DNA from: Cichorium intybus
Taxonomy: Eukaryota; Streptophyta; Magnoliopsida; Asterales; Asteraceae
DNA: 64,000 nucleotides
Direction: 5' to 3'
Assembly (NCBI GenBank): GCA_023525715.1
Contig: CM042012.1
Span: forward strand, 116,419,298 to 116,483,297
Part shown: in pieces, positions 1 through 11,261 of the stretch
How the letters are laid out: the number at the start of each line of letters is the position of its first letter
Position numbering within the stretch: position 1 is the first letter of the stretch
Program-made: the position numbers and the translations under genes
The notes under the pieces: model-generated
Told to the model about the DNA's origin: nothing
The model's input: the letters and a program-made list of their open reading frames with translations, nothing else
Database searches by the model: none

Positions 1-1330
1 TAGCGGTTGTGAATGTGAATTCCAAAGTCAAACGAAATATAAAAATCATCTTGAAAAGATGTATTTTGTATCAAATATGCAGCATACCCGAGGCAATACC
101 AAACTGTATAGGTCGATAAAACCTATGTGTTGGTGGCCGGGGCTGAAGAAAGACATTGAAAGATATGTGAAAAATGTTTGACTTGTGTGTAACTACAGTC
201 AAATCATTTGAAGTATGCGGACTGTCGGTCCCAAAAATGAAATGGGACGAAAAATATCATAGACTTTGTAGTAAAGTCTTTGCAAGTACCGCATAGGTAT
301 GACACCATATGGATGATTGTGGTTCGATTGATGAAATCAGTATAGATTTATACTGGCTAAGAAGAAATTAAGAGTGGAAAAGTAGTGAAAAACTACATAG
401 AAAAAGAAAATTGTCGACGTGAGTTGTCGGCGCGAATTGTATCGAACAGAGATAACAGAATTATTCTTTGAATTTGGCATTAATTCTTAGAATTATTAGT
501 TCAAAAGTACTAGTAGTACTGTGTGCGAATTGCAGATGGATTGACGAAGCGAGATAATGATGCAGACTCCAGAAGATATGTCTGAAATCTGCATAACAGA
601 CCCTAGTAGAAACCTAGACGACCGTCTATCCTTGGTAGAAGTTGTAAATTAGTATAGGTATTATACTAGTGTTTTATTGACTCGTAGGAAGTATTGTATA
701 GACTACCGTGTTGCACGCCGATTTACTAGACGGAAGTTGAGGAGAAGCTGTTGACTAAACTTGAGATTGTATCTCAAACAGAAGAAAAGATTAGGCAAAT
801 TCGCGAAAGCTTGGAAATAGACCAAAATCGACAAGAGTAGTATGCGGATTGACGAGTAAAACCATTGAAACCCCAAGTAAGGGAAGATAGTAGAACTCAA
901 AGTGACCCTCCAGAAGGACTAGAAGTTGATGTGGGACAAAAAGGAAAGTTGAGTCCTTGTTGATTGGACCTTTCCGTATATCCCAAACGCAAGAATTGCG
1001 GTGTATTGATTGAAAATCCTTGATGAACTTCAAGATGATTGTAAAGTTTTCTATGGGTCTCAGGGTTCTGAGAACATAGATTGATAAATGTTAACGAATC
1101 CCTCATGTGAAATGAGGAAGATAAGTGATTATAGTGCCCGGGACAACCGGATGAGTGATATGCGCGTGGTGATAAAACCACGAGGTACGAAGTTTGGTAT
1201 GGTTAAAGAGCTGTAGCAAAACCATGAAGGTTTCCATATGATATGAGAAACCGAAATTGTAACGAGAAAGAATTACCCTCGTTTGTTTGTATGATTTCGG
1301 GGACGAAATCTTTTAAAGGAGGGGAGAATT
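1..1330 (+). pseudogene. Degenerate gypsy pol 3' part (integrase to PPT)
   Basis: Remnant of the integrase end of a chromovirus-like Ty3/gypsy polyprotein. Around 85-200 the + strand still resembles the integrase zinc-binding region (a WWPGLKKDIERYV-like stretch followed by CLTC), but it is broken by a frameshift and by a TAA just after the CLTC. No long open frame survives. Near 1290-1330 is the usual gypsy ending, with a FGDEI-like segment and the purine-rich tract AAAGGAGGGGAGAATT, directly followed by the LTR at 1331. The same region, with the same TAA after CLTC, recurs in reverse at 53848-55150, so the damage predates both insertions. Open frames on the opposite strand here are fortuitous. 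Confidence 0.75.
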
Positions 1331-3868
1331 TGTAACGCCAAGATACTTTATTATATAATTATAATAAAAGGGTAAATTGGTCATTTTACCTTGTAAGGGT
1401 AAATTGGTCTTTTGGACAGAAAAGTATTTGGTTTGAAATAATATTTTGAGTTTTGGACTTAAAATGTTATAAAAACGGATTTTTGGTCGTGTTACCGAAA
1501 AAGGGTATTTTGGTCATTTGACCAAGTCAACGACCAATTATGTAAAAATATTGTTGGTTGTGGCCAAAATGTAAGAAATGAAAGTTTTATAGTAATAAAA
1601 CTTGATTTTGTGGTCAAAGTTCAAGAAATGGAACTTAGGGACCAAAATTGTAAGAATTTGTGGTATAAATAGAGAGTTTGACTCTCTCATTGACCAACCA
1701 AATGTGCAGCAACGGGAGAAGCAATTGCAGGTGCGATTCTGCAGAAATTGGAAGACTTCTTGAAGGTTGAGGCTTGAATTTCGATTCCTAGCTTTGGAAT
1801 GAAGAATTGGAAACTCTAAAGGTTAGAAATTCAAGTTATAGCTTGGTTTTTCTTGTTGAGTTTTGTAGCAACTCAAAACTGCAATTGCAGTGATAATTAT
1901 GTTGTTAAGTTGATATTATACTTCCATTAAGTCATGCTAATAAGGACTTAACTCAAGAAAATGGAAGTAGGTTGTTATTAGTGATGAATTTGAAGTTTGG
2001 GGTTGTTAGAACTAAGAACCCTAATTCTTCATTTTGATTGATTTGGTTGTTTTAGATGGTTGAAAACCTTGTTAAAGTATAAGGTTTTAGTCCTAGAACA
2101 AACCCCAATCGATTAAGGACCTGATTAAGGACTTAATGAGCCAAAACTGCTTGCTACAGTGCATAAATCGCGACTGGCCAGGGGGTCTGCCCAGGCGCCA
2201 AGCGCAGTGCGCCCAGGAGCCAGGCGGGGTGCGCCCAGGCGCAGTGCGCCCTGACCCTGGCGCAGTGCGCCTCCAAGGCAGTGACCAGGCAGGAACTTTG
2301 AAACGCTAACTTTTGCGTTGTTTGTCCGATTAAGCTCAAATTTGGACCATAGGGTCGTTATGGTCTGAAAAGTTTGGGAAAATTTTTAGATTGAGTTTCC
2401 GACCCCTCGGGGGCACTGTAGACCGATCCGAATGTCCCGGTGAATAGTAAAATTCACATAAAGTTAGTAAACGGAAAGTTTATTAACTAGGCATTGTTTA
2501 TAACAATGTTTTATTGAACTCTAATGTATTAGAGTTAGTTGAAATGGGTATTAACCGATAATCATGTTGAAAATGATTAAATTATAGGTGCGGGACAAAA
2601 TTCTACGGATCGTATCGGAAGGCAAGAAACAACCGGGAATTTGATGCAGCTAGCATCCAGGTGAGTAATCTCACTGATACCATATGTGATATATGATGAT
2701 TGAGTTGTTACAGGTTGAAACTGGTTGTGGGACGAAATTGATAGTTCCAAGATACGTTTGAAGAGATAAGACCGGATAAGCCGTGAGTCATTGTGATGAC
2801 AAGAACGGAACCGTGAGTCTAGGCAATAGCGGCTAATCCGTGAGCCATAACTAATTCTGGATTTTATATCCAATGGGTGCTGCCTACGGGCAATGATTTC
2901 TGGATTTTTATATCCAATGGGTGCGGCCTGTATGGCTATGATTTTTGGATTGTATATCCAACCGGTGCGGCCTTCGGGCTATGTCTCCGATGCGGCCTTC
3001 GGGCTATGATTTGATACGGCCTGTTGGCTATGACTCCGGTGCGGCCTTCGGGCTATGTCTCCGATGTGGCCTTCGGGCGATGACTCCGGTGCGGCCTTCA
3101 GGCTATGTCTCCGATGCGGCCTTCGGGCTATGATGTTTGGTACAGCCTGTTGGGCTATGATTTTGTTACAGGTATACAGTACAGCCTGTTTGGCTATGAT
3201 ATTGTTACAGGTACATGGTGCAGCCTTTTGGCTATGATATCGGGTTATCAAACCCAGCTAGTGCGGCCTGCGGGCTACGAATTTTGTATTGATAATGTTT
3301 TGGTGCAGCTTATAGCTATGACACAGGGTGCGGCTATTAGCCATGATAAATGATGCAGTCCGATGTGACTAAGAGATGGGACAGAAATAGTCGTATATGA
3401 TTATACGTGCAAATAACTGACGTGGATTGATAAATGCAGGTTATTATGTTATAGTCTGTAAGACTATAATATAGGATGTGAAATCCTAGAGTATATATGG
3501 TCAGCCAGTAAGGCTAGGAGTTTGGATTTGATATCCAGATAGTTATATGATTGTGCTTTTGATACGTGTTATCTGTAAATTTGATTACTCACTGAGCTTT
3601 GTAGCTCATACCGTTTGTTACTGTCCCTGCAGGTTAGCATGATACTGGTAGGGGACAAAGTAGAGTCCGTGACTCGTGAAGTAGGACTCTTAGATGCTGT
3701 TGGTAGCAGCCCGGCTTTAAAGGAGACTACGGTATTTATACTCTCCTTGATACACTTGTACCCGTATTTATTAAAATGTACCCCTTGTTATGGTTTTATG
3801 TATTGAAACCTGTGTGTTAAATGAAAAATTTTTCAGGGGTATTTTTGTTTTAAAAGCCGGGTGTTACA
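1331..3868 (+). repeat. 3' LTR of non-autonomous gypsy element, copy A
   Basis: A 2538 bp LTR beginning TGTAAC and ending GTTACA, preceded by a polypurine tract. It is homologous over its length, in reverse orientation, to the two LTRs at 51292-53847 and 57542-60097. Its 3' end abuts the protease region of another gypsy element, so copy A inserted into that element. The other half lies outside the window. It contains a GC-rich block (2180-2290, repeated GGCGCAGTGCGCC-like words) and a hairpin-forming tandem array (2877-3345). Confidence 0.88.
2877..3345 (+). repeat. Tandem hairpin array in gypsy LTR
   Basis: About a dozen or more imperfect copies of a roughly 24 bp unit built on GCGGCCTTCGGGCTATG, with variants such as CAGCCTGTTTGGCTATG. 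Each unit holds a short GGCC/GGGC-type inverted repeat able to form a small stem. The same array is present on the minus strand at about 51810-52320 and 58060-58570, so it is a fixed part of this LTR family. Confidence 0.8.
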
Positions 3869-5243
3869 CTAGTCGCTTGCACGATTTTATCATCCGCAAT
3901 TTCTACTTCTAACGGCCGATGAAGAGTTCCTAAAGCAATACCGAAACTCTTTCCCAATGCGGCAGACACAAAAGAATGACTAGCACCCGCATCAAATAGT
4001 ACAAAGGTAGGCGTAGATTTGACTAAGAATGTTCCTAATCAAAGCATAATAGACACATTAATTACACACACCACAAACACGAGGCAAGTAAAGAAAGAGT
4101 ACCCGTGACGACGTCGGGCGCATCCTGTGCCTCCTCGGCGGTCATGACGAATGCTCGACCCTTGGTCTTAGGGGCTTCCCCTTTCCCCTGCCTACCATCG
4201 GTAATCCGGAGTGTAGTGGGTGCCGGATTCTGAACCACTCCCTGAGTCAGACGGGGACACTGGGCCTTGAAGTGGCCTACCTGATTACAATTAAAACAAA
4301 TCTTGACCTCTTGTCGACAATCTTTAGCATAGTGGCCCTCCTTCCCACACTTATGGCATATTAACACCCAGCAACGCCCCTCATGATTCCTTCCACATTT
4401 ACCGCATTTACCATGGCTCCTTTGCCCTTGCTTTCCCTGATCTGACCCTCTAAATTTCTTCGACACTTGCTAAGTTTGAGTAGGCGCCAGACGCTTCTGC
4501 TTTTGTTGGGTTTCCAGTTCCAACTCTCGGGCCCGAGCGGCCGCGATCATAACAGTAAGAGTTTGGTGCCTAGCAGCAGACACAAATTCCCGAATGTCTG
4601 TACGAAGCATCGCCAAGTATCGTGTCATCCTCATTCGCTCGGTCGCCGCAAACTCTAGATAGAAGAGTGCTCGTTCATTAAACTTTTTGGTGATCTCCGT
4701 TACCGTTTCAGTGGTCTGGGTCAGATTCAGGTATTCCTGCACCAAGCGTTCCATTTCCACGTGTGGAACATACTCCAGTTTGAACTGTTCCTTAAACTGC
4801 GGCCACATAATGGCATCCAACTAAGCAGGAGTGAGATCTTTCGTTCGTATTTCCCACCAATCTTTTGCACCTTCTCTTAGAAGATTCACTGCAAATGTTA
4901 CCTTGGAGTTCTCAGGACACGAACAGGTGCGGAAGGCACCTTCTACCGCAGAAATCCACCGCATACTGACCATCGGATCCCTGCCCCCATCGAACATCGG
5001 AGGCGAACAAGCCGAAAAGTCCTTATAACTTGCATCCCTGGCCCGTGATGTACCCTGAGTAACCAGTCGCTCCTCGAGCATTGCCCATAGCTCAGCCTTA
5101 ATTGTACCAAAGAACTGGGGTATCGCAGCCAACACTTCTCGCGAAACCTCCTCCGCTATCAGGTTACGGAGATTTTCATCAGTCGGTCCTCCCCCACTCG
5201 AGGCACCCGCATCTGGTCCACCGTTACTTCGAGTGACTGCCAT
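3869..5243 (-). pseudogene. Gypsy gag-protease (Tekay/Del-like), interrupted
   Basis: Gag polyprotein running into an aspartic protease, minus strand. The likely start is the ATG at 5243 (MAVTRSNGG...). Then come a retrotransposon capsid region (FAVNLLREGAKDWWE), a CGKCGRNHEGRC cysteine motif, and two CCHC knuckles (CHKCGKEGHYAKDC and CFNCNQVGHFKAQC). The protease active-site region LFDAGASHSFVS lies near 4000-3950. Two in-frame TAG stops (4821-4823 and 4470-4472) interrupt it without frameshift. The frame is cut at 3868 by the LTR of copy A, so reverse transcriptase and later domains lie off the window. The cysteine motif arrangement suggests a Tekay/Del chromovirus; that lineage call is an inference. 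Confidence 0.85.
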
Positions 5244-6029
5244 TCTGAAATGCACAACAGTTTCTAATATCAATACTCGAGTCACTCCTATCTACCCAAC
5301 TACTTGACTTTCTAGGACTTTGGTTGACTACTCTTGACTCAAGCGTGAATCCTGTGCTTTCGGTAATACTGGCCTGGTACTACCTTCCACACCTATTCGC
5401 CCTTGTTCCAAGTTCGTCAATCATCCTCCTAAATTGTCGCACATACGCTAAAACCACTTCCTATGAATCCTGTGATCATGCACCGTGATGCCTAATCATT
5501 GACCTAATTCTCCCTCCCACACGTGCCTAAGAGAACTACTGCTAATGTCGTCGAGTCGCCTCACGGACGCACAGCCGTACACAATCGGGAATAAGATAGA
5601 CGTCTGAATAACTGATCCTACCCTAGAGTCACAACCAAACAAGGAACAGCCAGTAAGGCCAGACCAAAAATTCTCAGGCTATCTTACCCTAATTGCATAT
5701 AACCTACCAGCATTCACTAGTCAACTTAACGACAGTAACGTAAAAGTCTAAAGCAGCACATATGGCACAAAATAGTCTACAAAGTATATTGTCCAGGCAA
5801 CTTTACATTCTAGCACAATACATTTTATCACATAACACAAACATGGCATGGGTAATTGGGAATCACAAATCTTACTTGAGCTCGGCTGACGGTTCGCATC
5901 GCATCTTCTTTTACTTTAATTTAACCTTCCGAAAACATTTTCTTAACAAAATCGCTCAGTCCTAAGTTTGAGTTTGGATTCCCAATACAGTTCATCCAAA
6001 TCCCTCAAACCAAGGCTCTGATACCAATT
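5244..6029 (-). other. Gypsy 5' leader between PBS and gag
   Basis: Untranslated leader of the minus-strand gypsy element. Apart from the primer-binding site at its upstream end I see no conserved gene here; short open frames in it are not supported. Confidence 0.6.
6015..6026 (-). promoter_or_regulatory. Primer-binding site, tRNA-iMet type
   Basis: Minus strand reads TGGTATCAGAGC, the complement of the 3' end of plant initiator tRNA-Met, three bases inside the 5' LTR. It primes minus-strand cDNA synthesis and fixes the element's orientation. Confidence 0.85.
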
Positions 6030-7475
6030 CGTAACGCCCCAATTTCACAAAATTTTAAAAATCATTTATTACCAAGGTTCCAATAAAACATTTATTCCAA
6101 AGCATAAAACTGTTCAACATAATACTTAAATTAACAGCAGAAACATTTCAAAATACTATTATAGTTCATTGACATCAATCTCTTGAATGCGACGCACTGC
6201 CGTCAAGCCTTGCCCTTCCCTTTGTCATTTGAATTACCTGAAATGTTATAAAAACAACGGGTAAGCTTAAAGCTTAGTGAGTCCACAAGTTACCATACAT
6301 GCCCATACATTAAACAACCCGTCCTCGGGAACGACCCGACCCTACCCGCCAAACAACAGCTACGGGCGTCCATCATACAACAGCTATGGACACGGGAAGG
6401 TTCTACCCATCATACAACAGCTATGGGTTCCCGGTTATTGCCCAGCCCATCATACAACAGCTATGGGAAAAGGCAATAGTCCAACTTGCCATACAACAGC
6501 TACGAGGGGACACGCATCAGTACTGAGCCCAACAACAAATAACCACAGATATAGAGCAAATCATATAAATGTAATCAACACACAAGATGCCTAACATGCA
6601 ACATCATATAGTAAGGTGAGGATACTCACCTGGTTCGAAACCGTGTAGATATTCTCTAATATCCCCACTTAGCTCGTCCACACACCTAAATCCCACACAT
6701 ATACAACATATCAATTACTGACCAGGCTCTTATAGACCTGCCTAAAGGTTAGACTCAATATTTTCCATCAAACCGTGTTCAAAACTAAGTTCTTGGTCAA
6801 ACAGTCGCTCGCCGCGGCGTGGCTCCTCATCCTACGCGCCGCGGCTATCATCGAATAAACACGGGTTTTCTGCCGAGTCTGCGCCGCTGACTTAGCCAGT
6901 CCGCGTCGCGGCTCATAACATTCCAAGATGTTTTTTTAAACAGTACATCAATCGACTAGGGTTTCACTCCAAACCCTTCTTGAGATCAGAAACTACCCTA
7001 AGATCACTTCCTTAGGGACATGCAAGTCTATTCATGTCCTTTGTCTAACCCTAAGGGTTACAAGTCATATAAGACTACTACTTAAGGGATAACACCATAA
7101 AAACGGGATAAACTGAAATATCAGAAGGTAGATCCTCTTACCTTGCTTCTGGAAAACGGAGAAATGCACCCGATCGACTACAGCCTTTCCCTACGTTGTA
7201 TTTCTTCCTTCAAACCTCCAAAGCCTTGGAACCAAAGAGTCTCTGCTGAACCCAGACTCCTCTGCTCCAGAAAGCTCCCAAAAACACGAACCCTAGGGCT
7301 GGGTCCCTTTATATAGGCGTTTAAATCCAAATTAGGGTTTTTCACTTTAGAGGCGCACCACGCCGCGGGTTCTTTAGAACCGCGCCGCGTGTACAAATTT
7401 CACGCGTTTTGGATCCTTTATAAAGCCGCGTCGCGGATTAGCCCGAGCCGCGACTCGGCGGAAACGGGTCTTACA
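6030..7475 (-). repeat. 5' LTR of minus-strand gypsy element
   Basis: About 1446 bp, starting TGTAAGACCC at 7475 and ending near 6030 (GGGGCGTTACG, a slightly degenerate terminus) just before the PBS. Its start abuts a subterminal repeat of the Mutator-like element in mid-unit, so this gypsy inserted into that element. It contains GC-rich CGCGGCGCG-like words at 6805-6910 and 7350-7465, and an array of CATACAACAGCTATGG repeats at 6346-6505. Confidence 0.75.
6346..6505 (-). repeat. Spaced hairpin repeats in gypsy LTR
   Basis: Five copies of a repeat with core CATACAACAGCTATGG, two of them flanked by CCCAT and ATGGG arms that can pair. Starts are about 38-41 bp apart and the intervening sequences differ. 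An open frame across it is a by-product of the repeat. Confidence 0.75.
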
Positions 7476-7769
7476 GATTCATGTATGAATAAACACTTAT
7501 TCATACAAAGATATATTTTTACTTCTGAATACATGTTTATTCATATGTGATTGTCTGTATATATATAATAACATTTTTATATGATTACTTCATTTGAATA
7601 AATCATATGTAATAACATGTGTATGTGATTATTCGTATATGAATGTTCATATATAATTTAAAAACTCATTAATCATATATGAATAACTAATACATGTTTG
7701 TTGTTTTTTGAATCAGATGAAAATTCAAGTTCTACAAATGATTCAGATTCCCTTTATATGATATAAGAA

Positions 7770-10550
7770 TTGAGTTATAGACTAGATGTACCTCAAGAAT
7801 TTGTTCCTGTTAAAGATTCTATCTTCAATTCCTTACTTGAGGGGATCAAAATGTATACTAACTATGTAATAATGGCTGGTTTTGATACACGTCTGAGTAC
7901 CCAATCAAGATTCGGCAATGGCAATGATTTAATAAGAAAAAAGTATGTTATCTGCAATAGGGGTAGTAAAGATAAGAAGAAGTCTTGTGATACACTTACT
8001 ACAGGACCTGTTAGAAGAACAGAAAACTCTACTAAGATAGCTACTGGATGCACTGCAAAGATTATATTTGAGTATGTATATGGAACAACATATTACAAAG
8101 TTTTGGAATTCCATGAATTGCACAACCACCCATTGGTGAGTGTTGAGGATAGATGCCATTTGAAAAAGGCAAAGGAAATGTCATATTCGGAAAAAGAATT
8201 CATAGTCAGGGCATCTACAGCACAAATGGGAGCAACAATAGCTTATAAATTGTGAGCAACATTGAGAGGTGGTTATCAGTATATGAAGCCTAAAGTAGCA
8301 GACTACAAAAATTTCAGAAGAGGAATAAACAGGATTCTATGGTACAAGGATGCTCAAATAATAGTCAACAAAATGAATGACCGTAGAGATCACTACCCAA
8401 ATTATTCATTTGAGTTTGCATGTGATGGAAATGTTTTGAGTACTATGTTTTGGGCAGATGAACGGGAGAAGGCATATTATAACGAGTTTCGCGATGTTAT
8501 ATCTTTTGATGCGATATTTCACACTAACAAGTAAGCTTTGTATTATACGATCATAAATAAATATCCATTTCAATTTTTTAATTCAACTACTCAGAACTGA
8601 TTATTCATACCTGATTATTATCTCTATAGTAATCATATGTGTGTATTCATGAATGATTATAATTTTTGGTTTAATTAAAAACATATTTCTTATACAGATA
8701 CCAGATGATTTTTCTTCCATTCACTGCCATTGATCATCATAAAAAGTCCGTTACTGTTGGAGCAGGGTTGCTAAGTAATGAGACTATTGAATCATATTGT
8801 TGGTTGTTGAAATCATTCCTCAAATCACATGGAAAACAATAAACAATTGTATTAACAGACCAAGATCCAGGAATAAAACAAGCTGTTCAATTGGTATTTC
8901 CTAATTCAAAACATAGGCTCTGCATGTGGCATATCGTGAAGAAACTACAATCAAAGGTACACTACTCTTAATTCATCTGTGAATAAATGAAAAAAATACA
9001 CATGTACTATTACTACTTATTCATGAGTGAATATATCATACGTATTTTTAACAGGTTACTGGGGATTTAATTAAAAACACTGACTTCAGAAAAAGATTTA
9101 ATAAGCTTGTTTGGGACATGTATATTAAACCTGATGAATTTGAAAACAAATGGGAGTTGATTATTAATGAGTTCAACCTCGAAGACAAAAGATGGTTTAA
9201 TGACATGTTTGAATTTAGAAATTTATGGATCCCTCCATACTTCAATGATATAAGAATGTGTGGTTTGATGAAGACAACTTCAAGGTCAGAGAGCATGAAT
9301 TCCTTCTTCAACACATACTCACAAACTGGAAATTTACTCTTAAATTTCATGATGAATTACGACACTGCCATTCAAAAGCAAAGAAATACACAACAAGAAC
9401 TTGATAGGGCAACAAAGGAAGCATCATATATATTTCGTACACCTCGAGAAATAGAACGTCATGCTTCAAAGGTTTATACAAGCACAATATTTTTTGACAT
9501 CCAGAAGGAAATATACAAAGGTGCTTGGTTCTGTTCATATGCAAGTGTTGGTGTGGAAAATGGATGGGGGATATACAATGTTCAACACAATAATAAAAAA
9601 ATTGAATTCAAAAGTAATTACAAGGTAACCTAATTGCTTTTTATATTAAATTCGCATATGAATATTAATAATTGAAACTCATATATAAATATACACTTGT
9701 ATTCATATATGAATACACAACTTTACTATTATATATACACAACTATAATAATGTATAAAAATTAAGCTTCATTTATTATATATATTCATATATGAATATA
9801 AGATTTTATTCATATATGAATACCAAAATGTATTCATATACGCTTAGTAAGTTCTTCTTAAATATTTTATTGTTCAGCTTCAAATAAAACTACCAGAGGA
9901 AGCTATAACATGTACTTGCGAAAACTTCAACCAAATTGGCATTCTATGCAGACATGCTTTCTGTATACTGATGAAATTTGGTATTAAACAAATACCTGAA
10001 CAGTACATTGTAAGTCGTTGGAGGAAAGATGTTATATCAAGATTATCACTTTGGGAGACATGTCTCTGATTCTGGGGATGCTGAGACTGCTAAGTTGGTC
10101 AATGAAGCATATTACAACTTTGAATCATGTTTGGACATTCTGAGAGCAGATAAGGAAAAGCTTGCATCTTTCATTCAAAATATAGAAATCATGCATAAAG
10201 AATTAGAAAATGATACATCATATGGAATCATGAACAAGAAGACACATGTTGATATGGTAAGCAAGCTAATGAACATTTCTGTTCCAAAAAACATTGAAAT
10301 TCTTGTTCCACAGATTCAACGTAACAAAGGATCCGGAAAAAAGAAAAGACTCATTAGTGCAACTGAGAAAGCATGTGAAAATTCCAATAAGCAGTCAAGG
10401 ATATGCTCGGGATGTGGAGAAAGAGCTCCTCACAACTTACGTACATGCCCAATAAAGAAAGCAGCTGAACAGTCTGCAAAACAACTATACTTTTTTTTCA
10501 TGTTATTCATTTGTGAATGGTGTTTAATAATTTGGGAATTTTATTCATAG
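7770..10550 (+). pseudogene. FAR1/MULE-type transposase, spliced, broken
   Basis: Cut-and-paste transposase of the Mutator superfamily, related to domesticated FAR1/FRS proteins. Exon 1 (7770-8530) has the FAR1 zinc-binding domain ending in HELHNHPL and enters the catalytic core. Exons 2 (8698-8956), 3 (9055-9624) and 4 (9878 on) are joined by GT..AG introns. The catalytic residues are visible: Asp in ISFDAIF (8508-8510), Asp in LTDQDPG (8858-8860) with the following CMWH, and Glu in SRSESMN (9289-9291). A SWIM zinc finger (CTCENFNQIGILCRHAF) follows. A C-terminal CSGCGERAPHNLRTCP motif ends the protein. Two in-frame stops (TGA 8253-8255, TAA 8840-8842) and a frameshift near 10030 inactivate it. 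Confidence 0.85.
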
Positions 10551-11261
10551 TTGAATGTTATAAAAAAATAATTCCATACGTATATTCATATGTGATTGAA
10601 TGACATTCGATAAAAAATAATTACTACTTAAAATCAAAAAGATACAAACTAACCTTGATATTCACTTTTGAATACAAAAGTGTTCATACACCTATATTTC
10701 TTATATGAATACAAAAATGTTCATACTATTGTATTCATATATGAATACATATATGAGTATACTTGTACACATATACTTGTATTCATATATCAATAGACTT
10801 GTGTTCATACACATATTCATAACTGTTCATATACTTGTATTCATATATTAAATTCAAATATGAATAAAAAGTGTTCATACACTTGTATTCATATATGTAT
10901 ACTTGTATACAACTACATGTGTATAATTATATATTAACTTAATAAACCAGGTATAAGTCAAACTTGATATTCATTTATGAATATCATCAACAAAACTTGT
11001 TAATATTATGTATATCTGTTCTTAAAAGATACATAACCAATATTTTCCAAAAAGATTCATCATCAACATACAATCACCACCATTTCCCGAAAGTTTCATC
11101 ATCAACACTACAAATTGTCTAGGTAACACTTCACATGCAAAATAAAAGTTTTTCTACATTCAACTACAACAACCACCATTCTTCCCTAAATACAACCACC
11201 ACCAACTTCAAACACATTCAACTACAACCACCACCACATTCAACTACAACCACCACCATCT
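10551..11261. other. AT-rich convergent intergenic region of the MULE
   Basis: Lies between the 3' ends of the transposase and the ULP1-like gene. It contains many TTCATATATGAAT-like words and, at about 11156-11260, a short direct repeat based on CATTCAACTACAACCACCAC. I see no coding region. Confidence 0.6.

Noticed and set aside
703..1181. Minus-strand frames (and their mirror on the plus strand at 53994-54475)
   Set aside because: They run antisense to decayed integrase sequence and are conserved only because the two copies are related repeats.
2945..3353. Overlapping frames with Cys-Gly-Leu-Arg repeats (also at 51880-52252 and 58130-58502)
   Set aside because: Arise from the LTR tandem array on both strands; periodic composition, no start context.
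6346..6505. CRISPR array
   Set aside because: Spaced repeats lie inside a plant gypsy LTR, vary in sequence and have no cas genes; they are LTR hairpin repeats.
6277..6594. 105-codon plus-strand frame
   Set aside because: Created by the CATACAACAGCTATGG array in an LTR; no domain.
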